Positions 8,729 to 17,386 of a stretch of 64,000 bases of DNA are shown piece by piece. Under the pieces are notes generated by a model. The model was not told the DNA's origin and ran no database searches. It saw only the letters and a list, made by a program, of their open reading frames with translations. The stretch covers positions 62,001 through 126,000 of the forward strand of contig NZ_BOQN01000001.1 in the NCBI RefSeq assembly GCF_018332695.1, given 5' to 3'. The translations under genes and the position numbers were made by a program. The DNA is from Paractinoplanes toevensis (lineage in GTDB: Bacteria > Actinomycetota > Actinomycetes > Mycobacteriales > Micromonosporaceae). Positions within the stretch are counted from its first letter, which is position 1. The number at the start of each line of letters is the position of its first letter.

Positions 8729-9313
8729 ATGGCCGACCCCGCCACGAGCCGCTGGAAATCGGCCGCGGACGACAGACCGGACGACCTCCTACCGGCCGTC
8801 GCACGCGGTGACGAGAAGGCGTTCGGCAAGCTGTACGACCTGGTCGCGCCCCGGGTCCACGGGCTGATCCGGCGGGTGCTGCGCGATCCGGCGCAGGCCG
8901 AGGAGGTCACCCAAGAGGTGCTCGTCGAGGTGTGGCGCACGGCCGCCCGCTTCGATCCGGCGCGCGGCTCGGCCACCGCGTGGATCTGCACGATCGCGCA
9001 CCGGCGGGCCGTCGACCGGGTCCGCGCCGAGCAGGCCGCCGCCGACCGGCTCGCATTCGTCGGCCGGGCCGCCGTCGACATCCCCTACGACGAGGTCGCC
9101 GACGAGGTGTCCGGCCGGCTGGAACGCCAGCAGGTGCGCCGCTGCCTGCACGACCTCACCGAGCTGCAACGCCAGGCGGTGACCCTCGCCTACTACCAGG
9201 GCCACACCTACCCGCAGGTGGCGCAGTTGCTGGGCGCTCCCCTGCCGACGGTGAAGACGCGGATGCGGGACGGCCTGATCCGGCTGCGCGACTGCATGGC
9301 GCTGGCCTCATGA
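8729..9313 (+). CDS. sigK: SigK-type ECF RNA polymerase sigma factor
   Basis: 194 residues. Region 2 (about residues 24-80) has AFGKLYDLVAPRVHGLIRRVL, AEEVTQEVLVEVW and the -10 recognition stretch with AWICTIAHRRAVDRVR. Region 4 (about 130-190) has LTELQRQAVTLAYYQGHTYPQVAQLLGAPLPTVKTRMRDGLIRLR, a sigma-70 helix-turn-helix. I chose the ATG at 8729 because GGAAGGG (8717-8723) sits 5 bases before it; an in-frame ATG at 8699 is possible but lacks a site. The anti-sigma gene overlaps its stop by 4 bases, as in mycobacterial sigK-rskA. The name is by family resemblance. Confidence 0.9.
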   Translation: MADPATSRWKSAADDRPDDLLPAVARGDEKAFGKLYDLVAPRVHGLIRRVLRDPAQAEEVTQEVLVEVWRTAARFDPARGSATAWICTIAHRRAVDRVRAEQAAADRLAFVGRAAVDIPYDEVADEVSGRLERQQVRRCLHDLTELQRQAVTLAYYQGHTYPQVAQLLGAPLPTVKTRMRDGLIRLRDCMALAS

Positions 9314-10011
9314 CCGCCGACGTGCATTCGCTGATCGGGGCCTACGTCCTGGACGCGGTCGACGACATCGAGCGGGCCGCCTTCGACCGCCACCTGCGGG
9401 AGTGCCCGGCCTGCCGGCTCGAGGTGGACGAGCTGCGGGAGGCGTCGGCCCGGCTGGCCGAGGACGCCTGGTCGGTGCCGCCGCCCGCGCTGCGCGGCAG
9501 CGTGATGGACGCGATCGCGGCGACCCGCCAGGTCTCGCCGGAGCCGGCCGCGCCGAAACGCCAGCCGCCGGCCCGGCTGCGCCTGCTGTCCGCCGCGGCC
9601 GCCGTCGTGGTCGCCGCGGGCGGGGCCGTCTATGCCGTTCAGGAGTTGCGGGTACGGGCGGAGCACACGCGCGTGGAATCGCTGGAAACCCTGCTCTCCG
9701 CGCCCGACCTGACGGTGCACGACGAGCCGGTCACCGGCGGCGGCACCGTGACGGTCGCGGTGTCGAGGTCGCGGGACGCCGCCGTGATCACGCTGAACGC
9801 CGCCACCGCCCCGGGCGACGGCCGCGTCTACCAACTGTGGACGATCCGCGCGGCGAAACCGGTCCCTGAGGGCACTCTGACCGCCGGCGAGACGACGACC
9901 AGGCAGATCGTCGACGGCATCGGCGACGCCACCGACGTCGGCGTCTCGATCGAACCCTCCGGCGGCTCGACCACCCCGACCATGCCGCTGGCGGCCGCCG
10001 TGCACCTCTAG
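9310..10011 (+). CDS. rskA: RskA-type membrane anti-sigma factor
   Basis: 233 residues. The cytoplasmic N-terminus carries a zinc-associated anti-sigma motif (FDRHLRECPACRLEV, H-x3-C-x2-C). One membrane helix lies near residues 92-113 (LLSAAAAVVVAAGGAVYAV). The extracytoplasmic RskA domain follows, with VAVSRSRDAAVITLNAATAPGDGRVYQLWTI. Such proteins hold the sigma factor at the membrane until regulated proteolysis releases it. The gene starts inside the sigK stop (ATGA) and ends tail to tail with the diguanylate cyclase gene, sharing 4 bases. Confidence 0.92.
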   Translation: MTADVHSLIGAYVLDAVDDIERAAFDRHLRECPACRLEVDELREASARLAEDAWSVPPPALRGSVMDAIAATRQVSPEPAAPKRQPPARLRLLSAAAAVVVAAGGAVYAVQELRVRAEHTRVESLETLLSAPDLTVHDEPVTGGGTVTVAVSRSRDAAVITLNAATAPGDGRVYQLWTIRAAKPVPEGTLTAGETTTRQIVDGIGDATDVGVSIEPSGGSTTPTMPLAAAVHL

Positions 10012-10035
10012 GCCGGGGCGGTGACGTGCACGGCG
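9996..10035. terminator. bidirectional hairpin between convergent genes
   Basis: A perfect 10-bp inverted repeat CGCCGTGCAC (9996-10005) and GTGCACGGCG (10026-10035) brackets the overlapping stops of the anti-sigma gene and the GGDEF gene. The 20-base loop and missing T-run make this only a plausible bidirectional terminator. Confidence 0.4.
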
Positions 10036-11287
10036 TACCCGGTCGTGCGGTTCTGCTTGGCCTGGTACATCGCCGTGTCGGCCCGGTGCAGCAGGGCGTC
10101 CGCATCGTCCTCGCCGGGCAGCGCGAGCACGATGCCGAAGCTGGCCTGCGGTTGCACGGCAACGTCGCCGATCTCCACCGGTTCCCGCATCGCGGCCATG
10201 ATCCGGCTGACCACGGCGACCGCCTTGTCCACCGAGTCGACGTCGTGCAGCACGATCGCGAACTCGTCGCCGCCCAGCCGCCCCACCACGTCGGTGCCGA
10301 ACACGCTGCTGCGCAGGATCCGCCCGAACGCCACCAGCAACTGGTCCCCGGACTCGTGCCCCAGATTGTCGTTGACCTGCTTGAAACCGTTCATGTCGAT
10401 CAGCACGGCCGCCACGTTGCCGCGTCCCCGCCCGCGCGCCAACGCCATCCGCAGGCGCTCGTACAGCTGCCGCCGGTTGACCAGCCCGGTCAGCGTGTCG
10501 GTGGTGGCCAGCTCGTGGTTCTCCCGCAGCGCGATGATCTGCCGGAGCACCACCACCCCGGTCATCGCGACCGCGCCGAGCACCAACCCGGCCGTCCGCA
10601 GCGGGAAGTCCCGCACGGCGACCAGCATCAGCGCGTAACCCACGCCCATCGCCGCGTACGGCAGCCGGGCGACGGCCCGGGCGGCCGGGTCCTCGATCCG
10701 AGGCGGTGCCCGCCGGCCATCCGCACCTGGGTGAACGCGGCCATGGTGAGCAGGAAGTGCCCGGTGATCCAGCACGCGAACTGCCACCGGTCGGGCGGCA
10801 CGTCCCCGAACCGGCTCTGCCGGTAACCCAGGTAGGCGTCCCCCACCATCAGCATCACCATGGCGAGCAGGATGAGGACGGCCGGCCGACGCACCGAGTC
10901 GGCCGCCCCGCGCATCAGCAGAACGGTCGCCCCGAAAATCATCACAAGGTCGAGAACCGGGTACGCGAGGGCCGCGGCCAGGGTTTCCCCCGACGCGATC
11001 AGGCCCTCGTCGACCTCGACGAACCAGAGCAGCATCCCGCTGCCGATCATCACCACCGCGGTGTCCAGCCACATCTTGTGCCGGACCCGCTTCCCGCGGG
11101 TCCGCAACGGCAGCATCAGCAGCCCCGCCAGCAGCACCGGCGCGAACAGTAACCGCAGCAGGTCAGCCGGCGTAGGGAAGTGCTCCCCCGACGGGTAGAT
11201 CGCGCGGAGCAGCCCCGACACGGTCAGCAGCACCAGCGAGACCCCGATAACCCCCCACGCCCGCCGTACATGAGGAACTCGCCCCAC
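10008..11287 (-). pseudogene. membrane GGDEF diguanylate cyclase interrupted by a one-base frameshift
   Basis: The N-terminal part (from GTG at 11287, MGRVPHVRRAWGVIG) encodes several membrane helices, and the C-terminal part in another frame ends with a complete GGDEF domain (TDTLTGLVNRRQLYERL, VLIDMNGFKQVNDNLGH, GRLGGDEFAIVL, SFGIVLA, ADTAMYQAKQ). In the first frame sense ends at ...TQVRMAGG; in the second it resumes as APPRIEDPAARAV. A single missing base at the C-run 10709-10711 (GGG on the coding strand) explains both. Joined, the protein would be about 425 residues. The GGDEF active site is intact, so this may be a sequencing error in a homopolymer, a phase-variable gene or a recent mutation. 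Confidence 0.8.
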
Positions 11288-11420
11288 CGCCAGAACCGGG
11301 TCACAGCCCTACCGATCGGTCACACCCCGCGTGTGCTGAGCCGTTCATAACCGCGGCCGATGGCGGCCATCAGCAATTCCGGCCTCCCGGATCGCCCGCG
11401 CGAACCGCACAGTGGATGCC

Positions 11421-12116
11421 ATGCGACGCATCGTGGTGACCGGCGCGGCCTCCGGAATCGGCGCCGCGGTGACCGACGCCCTGCGGGCATCGGGCGACGA
11501 GGTGGTCGCCCTGGATCTGTCCGCGTCCGCTCCTTTCGACGTACGGGCGGAGCAGGCGTGGACCGACCTGGCGGCATCCTTGGCCGGCGCCCCGCTGCAC
11601 GGCCTGGTCAACTGCGCGGGGGCGACGTGGCGGGCCCGCCTGGGTTCGGTCGAGGCGGCCGACTTCGAGCGCGTCCAGGCGGTGAATGTGCTCGGCCCGC
11701 TGCTCGGCATCCAAGCCCTGTCCCCGCTGATGGGGGCGGGTTCGTCGATCGTGAACGTGGGCTCCCTGGCGGCCGTACAGGGCCATTATCCGATCGCGTA
11801 CACCGCCAGCAAATGGTCGTTGCGGGGGTTGACGCACGCAGCTTGCCTCGCGCTGGGCCCGCAGGGCATCCGGGTCAACATCGTCCACCCGGGCTTCATC
11901 GACACCCCGATGACCGCCTCGGCCGCCCCGGCATTCCGGGCGGCCAGCATCGCCGAAACTCCCCTCGGCCGGGCCGGGTCACCGGCCGAGGTCGCCGCGG
12001 TGATCACGTTCCTGCTCAGTGACGCCGCCGCCTACGTAACCGGAGCCGAAATCCCGGTCGACGGAGGCGCAAGCTCCCACGGCGGCGCCAAGTCGGTCTC
12101 CGACGCGCTTCGCTGA
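11421..12116 (+). CDS. short-chain dehydrogenase/reductase
   Basis: 231 residues. The N-terminal TGAASGIGAAV is the NAD(P)-binding TGxxxGxG motif, NCAG is the family NNAG variant, and the catalytic set is a serine in NVGSLAAV and the YTASK motif (Y-x3-K). The C-terminal EIPVDGGAS is typical of classical SDRs. I prefer the ATG at 11421 (MRRIVVTG) over the in-frame GTG at 11412, because SDR proteins usually begin a few residues before the binding motif. The substrate is unknown. It ends 5 bases from the convergent aldo/keto reductase. Confidence 0.88.
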   Translation: MRRIVVTGAASGIGAAVTDALRASGDEVVALDLSASAPFDVRAEQAWTDLAASLAGAPLHGLVNCAGATWRARLGSVEAADFERVQAVNVLGPLLGIQALSPLMGAGSSIVNVGSLAAVQGHYPIAYTASKWSLRGLTHAACLALGPQGIRVNIVHPGFIDTPMTASAAPAFRAASIAETPLGRAGSPAEVAAVITFLLSDAAAYVTGAEIPVDGGASSHGGAKSVSDALR

Positions 12117-12121
12117 GTCGG

Positions 12122-13138
12122 TCAGCGGCGGCGCTGGGTCTTGTCGGTCAGGGAGGGAGGCTCGTAGCCGGCGTCGGTCGGGTTGAGGTTGGTGCCCGGC
12201 GGGACGATCTCGTCGATGCGGTCGAGGATGTCCGGCGTGAGGGTGACCTTGTCGGCTTCCAGCTGGGACTCCAGGTGCTCCAGGGTCCGTGGACCGATGA
12301 TGGCGGACGTGATCGCGGGGTGGTTCAGGACGAAGGCCAGGGCCAGGTGGATCAGGGTCAGGCCGGCCTCGTCGGCCAGCGTCTGAAGTTTCTCCACCGC
12401 GGCCAGTTTGGAGGCGTTCGCCGGGTTGGTGGGGTCGTATCTTGTCGGGAGGCGGGACGCTCGCGGGGAGATCGGCCCGGTCAGGCCCCGGTGGTAACGG
12501 CCCGACAGGTAGCCTCCGGCCAGCGGGCTCCACGGGATCACCGCCAGGTGGTAGCGCTGGGCCACCGGCAGCACCTCGCGTTCGATGCCGCGGACCAGGA
12601 TCGAGTACGGCGGCTGCTCGCTCACCACCCGTTCGCGGCCGCGGCGCTCGGCGGTCCACTGGCCCTCGACGATCTGGGACGGCTCGAACGTGGAGCTTCC
12701 GATGTAACGGATCTTGCCCTGGTGGACCAGGTCGCTCAGGGCGCCCAGGGTCTCGTCGAAGTCGGTGCCGGGTTCGGGGCGGTGGACCTGGTAGAGGTCG
12801 ATCCGGTCGGTGCCCAGTCGGCGCAGGCTGTTCTCCACCTCGGTGATGATCCAGCGGCGGGAGTTGCCCCGGGTGTTGAGGCCGGTGCCGATCTGGCCGT
12901 GGAATTTCGTGGCCAGGAAGACGTCGTCGCGCCGGTCCTTCAGGGCCTTTCCGACCACCTGCTCGCTCTCGCCCTGGGTGTAGACGTCGGCGGTGTCGAT
13001 GATGTTGATGCCCTCGTCGAGCGCCCGGTGGATGACGCGGACGCCGTCGGCCTCGTTGGCGAGGGTGAAGTTCATGGCGCCCAGCGTCAGGCTGCTCACC
13101 TGGACGCCGGTGCGACCGAACGGGCGGTACTCGACCAT
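12122..13138 (-). CDS. aldo/keto reductase
   Basis: 338 residues, normal for the family. AKR enzymes reduce aldehydes and ketones with NADPH in a TIM barrel. The catalytic tetrad is visible: the aspartate and tyrosine in IIDTADVY, the lysine in FLATKFHGQ and the histidine in LYQVHRPEP. The MEYRxFGRTGVxVS-like N-terminus and VIPWSPLAGGYLSGRY are typical of the oxidoreductase group close to the YghZ and Tas type proteins. A GGAG site lies just before the ATG. It may share a transcript with the ABC-F gene upstream (42 bases away). Confidence 0.9.
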   Translation of the reverse strand: MVEYRPFGRTGVQVSSLTLGAMNFTLANEADGVRVIHRALDEGINIIDTADVYTQGESEQVVGKALKDRRDDVFLATKFHGQIGTGLNTRGNSRRWIITEVENSLRRLGTDRIDLYQVHRPEPGTDFDETLGALSDLVHQGKIRYIGSSTFEPSQIVEGQWTAERRGRERVVSEQPPYSILVRGIEREVLPVAQRYHLAVIPWSPLAGGYLSGRYHRGLTGPISPRASRLPTRYDPTNPANASKLAAVEKLQTLADEAGLTLIHLALAFVLNHPAITSAIIGPRTLEHLESQLEADKVTLTPDILDRIDEIVPPGTNLNPTDAGYEPPSLTDKTQRRR

Positions 13139-13180
13139 CTCATGCTCCTTCGAGGACTGCGGCGGGACAGCCAGTCCGGT

Positions 13181-14761
13181 TTACCACCCGTTGTCCAGGG
13201 TCAACCGGCGGTCGATGCCGATCTCGGCCAGGAACCGCTCGTCGTGGCTGACCACCACGAACGCTCCCCGGTAGGCGCCGAGCGCACTCTCCAGCTGACC
13301 CACGCTGACCAGGTCGAGGTTGTTGGTCGGCTCGTCGAGCAGCAGCAGTTGCGGGGCCGGCTCGGCGCACAGCACACAGGCCAGGGTGGCCCGCAGCCGC
13401 TCGCCGCCGGAGAGCACCCGCACCGGCAGGTGGGCCTGGTCGCCGCGGAACAGGAACCGGGCCAGGCGGTTCATCCGCTCGCGGTCCGGCAGCGTGGGCG
13501 CTTCCCGGGCGAGGTTCTCGGCCACGCTCAGGTCGTCGTCGAGCAGGTCCAGGCGCTGCGAGAGGTAGGCGATGCGGCCCTCGGTGCGCCGCATGTGGCC
13601 GGCGTCGGGGGTCAGGTCGCCGCTGATCAGCCGCAGCAGGGTGGTCTTGCCGGAGCCGTTCACGCCGGTCAGCGCGATCCGTTCGGGGCCGCGAATCGTC
13701 AGGTCCAGGTCGCGGAAGACGTCCCGCACCCGCAGGCCGTCGCCCTCGAACAGCGTGCGGCCGGCCGGGACCGCGGTGTCCGGCAGGTCGATGACGATCC
13801 GGTCGTCCTCGCGGGTCTGCCGTTCGGCCTCGTCGAGCCGGGACTGCGCGCCGGCCATCCGGTTGGCGTGGGTCTGCCCGGCGCGGCCGGCCGACACCTC
13901 GGCGCTGCGCTTCATGTTCCCGGCGAACAGCTTGGGCAGGCCGGCGTCGGCCAGGTTGCGCTTGGCGGTGGAGGCACGGCGGGCCGACCGCTCCCGGGCC
14001 TGCTGCAACTCCCGCTTCTCCCGCTTCACCTCGGCCTCGGCCGACCGCACGGTGCGTTCGAGGGCCTCGCGGTCGGTGCGCGCCGCTTCCTCGTACGCGG
14101 AGAAGTTGCCGCCGAAGAAGGAGAGGCCGCCGCGGTCCAGGACCGCGATGCGGTCCATCCGGTCGAGGAGCTCCCGGTCGTGGCTGACGATCAACAGACA
14201 ACCACCAAAATCTTCGAGTACGGCGTGCAGCCGCTCGCGGGCAGCCCGGTCGAGGTTGTTGGTGGGTTCGTCGAGCAGCAGCACGTCGGGGCGGCCGAGC
14301 AGCTGGGCGGCGAGCCCGAGGGACACGGTCTGGCCGCCGCTGAGCGTGCCGAGCCGCCGGTCGAGGGTGACGTCGCCGAGCCCGAGGCGGTCGAGCAGGG
14401 CGCGGCTGCGTTCCTCGACGTCCCAGTCGTTGCCGATGATAGTGAAGTGTTCCTCGGCGGTGTCGCCCGACTCGATCGCCCGCAGGGCGGCCAGCCGGTC
14501 GGCGACGCCGAGGATCTCGGCCACCGTGGGCTCGCCGGTCAGCGGCAGGTCCTGCCGGAGGTAACCGACCGTGCCGGTGGTGGTGATGCTGCCCGCGGCC
14601 GGGGTCAGCTCCCCGGCGATCAGGCGCAGCAGGGTGCTCTTGCCGGCGCCGTTGGCGGCGACCAGCCCGGTGCGACCGGCCGGGACGGTGAAGGTGAGGT
14701 CCCGGAAGACGGCAGTGTCGTCCGGCCAGGAAAAGGACAGATGGGTGCACACGATGGACAT
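13181..14761 (-). CDS. ABC-F family ATPase, possible ribosome-protection factor
   Basis: 526 residues with two ABC domains and no membrane segments, the mark of ABC-F proteins. Domain 1 has Walker A GAGKST, signature LSGGQ and Walker B VLLLDEPTNNLD. The linker (about residues 240-310) is rich in arginine and lysine (REKRELQQARERSARRAS, AKRNLADAG), as in ribosome-interacting members. Domain 2 has NGSGKTT, signature LSGGE and LLLLDEPTNNLD. ABC-F proteins bind the ribosomal E site; some displace antibiotics, others are housekeeping. The possible leader peptide upstream leans towards the antibiotic-responsive kind, but that is inference. Confidence 0.9.
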   Translation of the reverse strand: MSIVCTHLSFSWPDDTAVFRDLTFTVPAGRTGLVAANGAGKSTLLRLIAGELTPAAGSITTTGTVGYLRQDLPLTGEPTVAEILGVADRLAALRAIESGDTAEEHFTIIGNDWDVEERSRALLDRLGLGDVTLDRRLGTLSGGQTVSLGLAAQLLGRPDVLLLDEPTNNLDRAARERLHAVLEDFGGCLLIVSHDRELLDRMDRIAVLDRGGLSFFGGNFSAYEEAARTDREALERTVRSAEAEVKREKRELQQARERSARRASTAKRNLADAGLPKLFAGNMKRSAEVSAGRAGQTHANRMAGAQSRLDEAERQTREDDRIVIDLPDTAVPAGRTLFEGDGLRVRDVFRDLDLTIRGPERIALTGVNGSGKTTLLRLISGDLTPDAGHMRRTEGRIAYLSQRLDLLDDDLSVAENLAREAPTLPDRERMNRLARFLFRGDQAHLPVRVLSGGERLRATLACVLCAEPAPQLLLLDEPTNNLDLVSVGQLESALGAYRGAFVVVSHDERFLAEIGIDRRLTLDNGW

Positions 14762-14819
14762 CAGGAGTAGACCTCTGGTGCGAAACGGACACGACGATGC
14801 GCATGGACAGCAGCCGGGA

Positions 14820-14852
14820 TCACCCGGAGATGTCGTCGTCTCCCGAAAGCAC
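14820..14852 (-). promoter_or_regulatory. possible 10-residue leader peptide before the ABC-F gene
   Basis: On the coding strand a strong ribosome site GAGGAGGA (14857-14864) stands 4 bases before a GTG that opens an 11-codon frame (MLSGDDDISG, stop at 14820). A short hairpin CCGGG/CCCGG with a 4-base loop (14814-14827) overlaps its stop, and the ABC-F ATG comes 58 bases later. Antibiotic-responsive ABC-F genes are often controlled by ribosome stalling on such peptides. Only the layout supports this here. Confidence 0.35.
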
Positions 14853-14915
14853 CAGTTCCTCCTCGGTCAGTGGCCCGTCAAAACTACCACTCTCGTCCTG
14901 CGAAGAGCGCTTTAA

Positions 14916-15704
14916 TTAGTCCCGCGAGATCAACTCGGAGATCTCCCGGCAGGCCGCGAGGACGACCGGGCGCAGCTCGCGGACGATCCGCTGGGCCGAC
15001 CAGTCCCGGGCCTGCACGGCCAGGTTGACGCCGGCCACCACGCGACCGTCCGGGCCGGTGATCGGGCCGGCCACCGAGCGCAGACCGTACGCCAGCTCCT
15101 CGTCCTGCACCGCCCAGCCCTGCTCGCGGATGCGGGCCAGCTCCTCCTCGAGCTCGTCCAGCGAGACCTTGGCGTTCGGGCCGTGCTGGCTGGGGAACGA
15201 CTCGGCGGTGACGAGTTCTCGCAGAGCGTCGGGGGCGAGGTGGGCGAGCAGCAGCTTGCCGATCGACGTGTGCACGGCCGGGAGCGTCGAGCCGACCTGG
15301 ATGTTCGCGGTGACCAGGTCGGAGTTGCGCAGCCGCACCAGGTAGAGCACCCGGTCACCGGTGAGCACGGCCAGGTTGACCGTCTCGCCGGTCGCGGCGG
15401 CCAGTCGCTGCAGCCGCGGGGTGGCCAGTTCGACCAGGTCGAGGCTGCGCAGCGCGGCCGTGCCGAGGGTGAGCACCCGGACGCCGGGCCGGTAGTCGCC
15501 GTTGGGCAGGTGGTCGAGGTAGCCCTCGGCGGTCAGCGTCTGCACCACCCGGTAGGCGGTCGGCATCGGCAGCCCGGCCGCCTCGGCCAGGTCGGTGACT
15601 CGCCAGGTGGGCCGCTGCTCGGTGAAGAGGTTGAGCAGCCGCAGCCCTTTGGCCAGCGCTTCCACCCGGTATTCGGGCTTTGCTTCCGTCGCCGGTCGCG
15701 CCAT
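14916..15704 (-). CDS. IclR-family transcriptional regulator
   Basis: 262 residues. The N-terminal winged helix (about residues 12-80) reads ALAKGLRLLNLFTEQRPTWRVTDLAEAAGLPMPTAYRVVQTLTAEGYL. The C-terminal IclR effector domain has VNLAVLTGDRVLYLVRL, TSIGKLLLAHL and GLRSVAGPITGPDGRVVAGVNLA. IclR proteins bind small carbon compounds and usually control the adjacent catabolic genes. It is divergent from a two-SDR operon, and a palindrome-like site in the 127-base gap recurs in better form before the rhamnoside operon, so it is the best candidate regulator of both. Confidence 0.92.
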   Translation of the reverse strand: MARPATEAKPEYRVEALAKGLRLLNLFTEQRPTWRVTDLAEAAGLPMPTAYRVVQTLTAEGYLDHLPNGDYRPGVRVLTLGTAALRSLDLVELATPRLQRLAAATGETVNLAVLTGDRVLYLVRLRNSDLVTANIQVGSTLPAVHTSIGKLLLAHLAPDALRELVTAESFPSQHGPNAKVSLDELEEELARIREQGWAVQDEELAYGLRSVAGPITGPDGRVVAGVNLAVQARDWSAQRIVRELRPVVLAACREISELISRD

Positions 15705-15799
15705 CGAACCCCCCTTGTCGCCTGTCGACGGTCAGCCTACGGCCCCGCGTCCCGGACCTATTTACAGCCCTTCACCCACCGTCTACGGTAACGGAAGTC

Positions 15800-15818
15800 G
15801 CTTTCATAATGCGAGAAC
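15800..15818. promoter_or_regulatory. degenerate operator-like site shared with the rhamnoside operon
   Basis: GCTTTCATaatGCGAGAAC matches the perfect palindrome at 19786-19804 at 14 of 19 positions, with the left arm nearly intact (7 of 8). It sits 14 bases before the first SDR start, in the IclR/SDR intergenic region. It is a likely binding site for the IclR-family protein encoded next to it; direct evidence is lacking. Confidence 0.5.
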
Positions 15819-15831
15819 TGAGGTGCCACCC

Positions 15832-16581
15832 ATGCGTGATTGGCTAGCGCTGACCGATCGACCGGCCCTCGTGATCGGCGCCGGCGGGCTGGGGGGTGCC
15901 AGCGCGGTCAGCCTCGCGGCCCAGGGTGCCCGGGTCGTGGTCGCGGACGTCAATGAGGAGAACCTCGAGTCCGTGGCCCGGCTGGGCGAGGGCCGGATCG
16001 AGACGATCAAGTGCGACCTGCGCGACCCGCAGCGCTGCCGGGACGTCGTCGACGAGGCGGCCGCCCTGGTCGGCGTGCCGCAGGTGTTCCTGCACGCGGT
16101 CGGCCGCAACATCCGCCGGCCGGTCCTCGACCTCACCGATGCCGACTGGCAGCAGCTGGTCGAGCTCAACATGTCGACGGCGTACTGGCTGGGCCAGCAC
16201 GTCGGGCGGCTGATGGTCGGCGCCGGCTACGGCCGGATGGTGTTCGTGTCTTCGGTGTCCGGCCTGCTCGCGCACGCCAAGCACGCGCCGTACGCGGCAA
16301 CCAAGGGCGGGCTCAACCAGCTGGTCCGGGTGATGGCCCGGGAATGGGCCGAGCACGGCGTGACGGTCAACGCGGTCGCCCCCGGCTACATCGAAACCGA
16401 CCTCACCAAGGACCACCTCGACAAGGATGGCAATCGCGAGGCCCTGGAGAAGCTGGTGCCGGCCCAGCGCCTCGGGGTGCCGTCGGAGGTCGCCGACGCC
16501 GTGACCTTCCTGGCTTCCGACCGGGCCGGCTTCATCACCGGCCAGGTGCTCTACGTAGATGGCGGACGAGTACTCGTATAA
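15832..16581 (+). CDS. short-chain dehydrogenase/reductase (first gene of IclR-linked operon)
   Basis: 249 residues from ATG (MRDWLALTDRPALVIGAGG). The cofactor motif is IGAGGLGGAS instead of the usual TGxxxGIG. The acidic end of the second strand (VVVADVNEEN) suggests NAD preference. Catalytic residues are the serine in VFVSSVSGLL and YAATK (Y-x3-K). The C-terminus ends QVLYVDGG. A longer in-frame extension to 15595 runs across the regulator's start and was not used. It is followed after 10 bases by a second SDR, so the pair may oxidise successive hydroxyls, or epimerise, a sugar or polyol. Confidence 0.88.
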   Translation: MRDWLALTDRPALVIGAGGLGGASAVSLAAQGARVVVADVNEENLESVARLGEGRIETIKCDLRDPQRCRDVVDEAAALVGVPQVFLHAVGRNIRRPVLDLTDADWQQLVELNMSTAYWLGQHVGRLMVGAGYGRMVFVSSVSGLLAHAKHAPYAATKGGLNQLVRVMAREWAEHGVTVNAVAPGYIETDLTKDHLDKDGNREALEKLVPAQRLGVPSEVADAVTFLASDRAGFITGQVLYVDGGRVLV

Positions 16582-16591
16582 AGGACGAAAA

Positions 16592-17386
16592 ATGGCATTG
16601 AATCCCACTCCCATCCCCCGCCGTTTCGAGGGCCGCTCGGTCCTCGTCACCGGAGCCGGCACCGGCTTCGGCGCCGAGATCGCCGTCCGCGCCGCCCAGG
16701 AGGGCGCCCGCGTCGTCGGCGTGCACTACCGCTCGTCCAAGGGCGGCGCCGAGCAGACCGCCGACCGGGTCCGCGAGGCCGGCTCCGAGCCGGTGCTGCT
16801 GCAGGCCGACATCGCGCTCTGGCCGCAGGTCGCCCAGCTCGCCGACGACGCGTTCAAGCAGCTCGGCGGCGTCGACGTGCTGATCAACAACGTGGGCGAC
16901 GTGGCCCGCGAGCAGATGTCATGGCGGGACATCACCGAGGAGTCCGTCGACCACGTCCTGGCGGTCGACATCAAGGGCACCATGGCCTGTGTTCACGAAT
17001 TCGGCGCCCGTATGCTCGACCAAGGACACGGCTCCATCGTCAACATCGGCTCCACGGTCATCGTCCGAGGCAGCGCCCGCGCCCCGCAGTACGCCGCGGC
17101 GAAATACGGTCTGCTGGGCCTCACGAAGTCGTACGCGCAGGCGTTCGCACCCACGGTCAGGGTCAACGTCTTCGCCCCCGGCTTCATCGAGACCGACGCG
17201 ACGCTGGGCCGTGAGGACTGGAAATCGGGTCGTGGAGACCAGCTGCGCAAGCTGACCCCGATGGGCCGCATCCCCGGCCCGGCCGAACTGGCCGGCACCG
17301 CACTGTTCCTGGCCACCGACGACGCGTTCCACATGACCGGCGGGTACATGGTCGCCGACGGCGGGTACAACATGGTCGGCGCCTGA
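16592..17386 (+). CDS. short-chain dehydrogenase/reductase (second gene of IclR-linked operon)
   Basis: 264 residues. AGGA at 16582-16585 precedes the chosen ATG (MALNPTPIPRRFEG). It has TGAGTGFGAEI for cofactor binding, NNVG in place of NNAG, NIGSTV with the catalytic serine, YAAAK, and MVADGGYN near the end. The HYRSSKGGAEQ stretch after the second strand is basic, which favours NADPH. That differs from the acidic residue in the preceding SDR, so the two enzymes may use different cofactors. The start of the next gene shares one base with its stop. Confidence 0.88.
   Translation: MALNPTPIPRRFEGRSVLVTGAGTGFGAEIAVRAAQEGARVVGVHYRSSKGGAEQTADRVREAGSEPVLLQADIALWPQVAQLADDAFKQLGGVDVLINNVGDVAREQMSWRDITEESVDHVLAVDIKGTMACVHEFGARMLDQGHGSIVNIGSTVIVRGSARAPQYAAAKYGLLGLTKSYAQAFAPTVRVNVFAPGFIETDATLGREDWKSGRGDQLRKLTPMGRIPGPAELAGTALFLATDDAFHMTGGYMVADGGYNMVGA

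Noticed and set aside
12275..14770. 831-codon open frame on the plus strand
   Set aside because: It is the antisense of the aldo/keto reductase and ABC-F genes, low in domain content and rich in the residues expected from GC-rich antisense. The minus-strand genes carry complete motifs.
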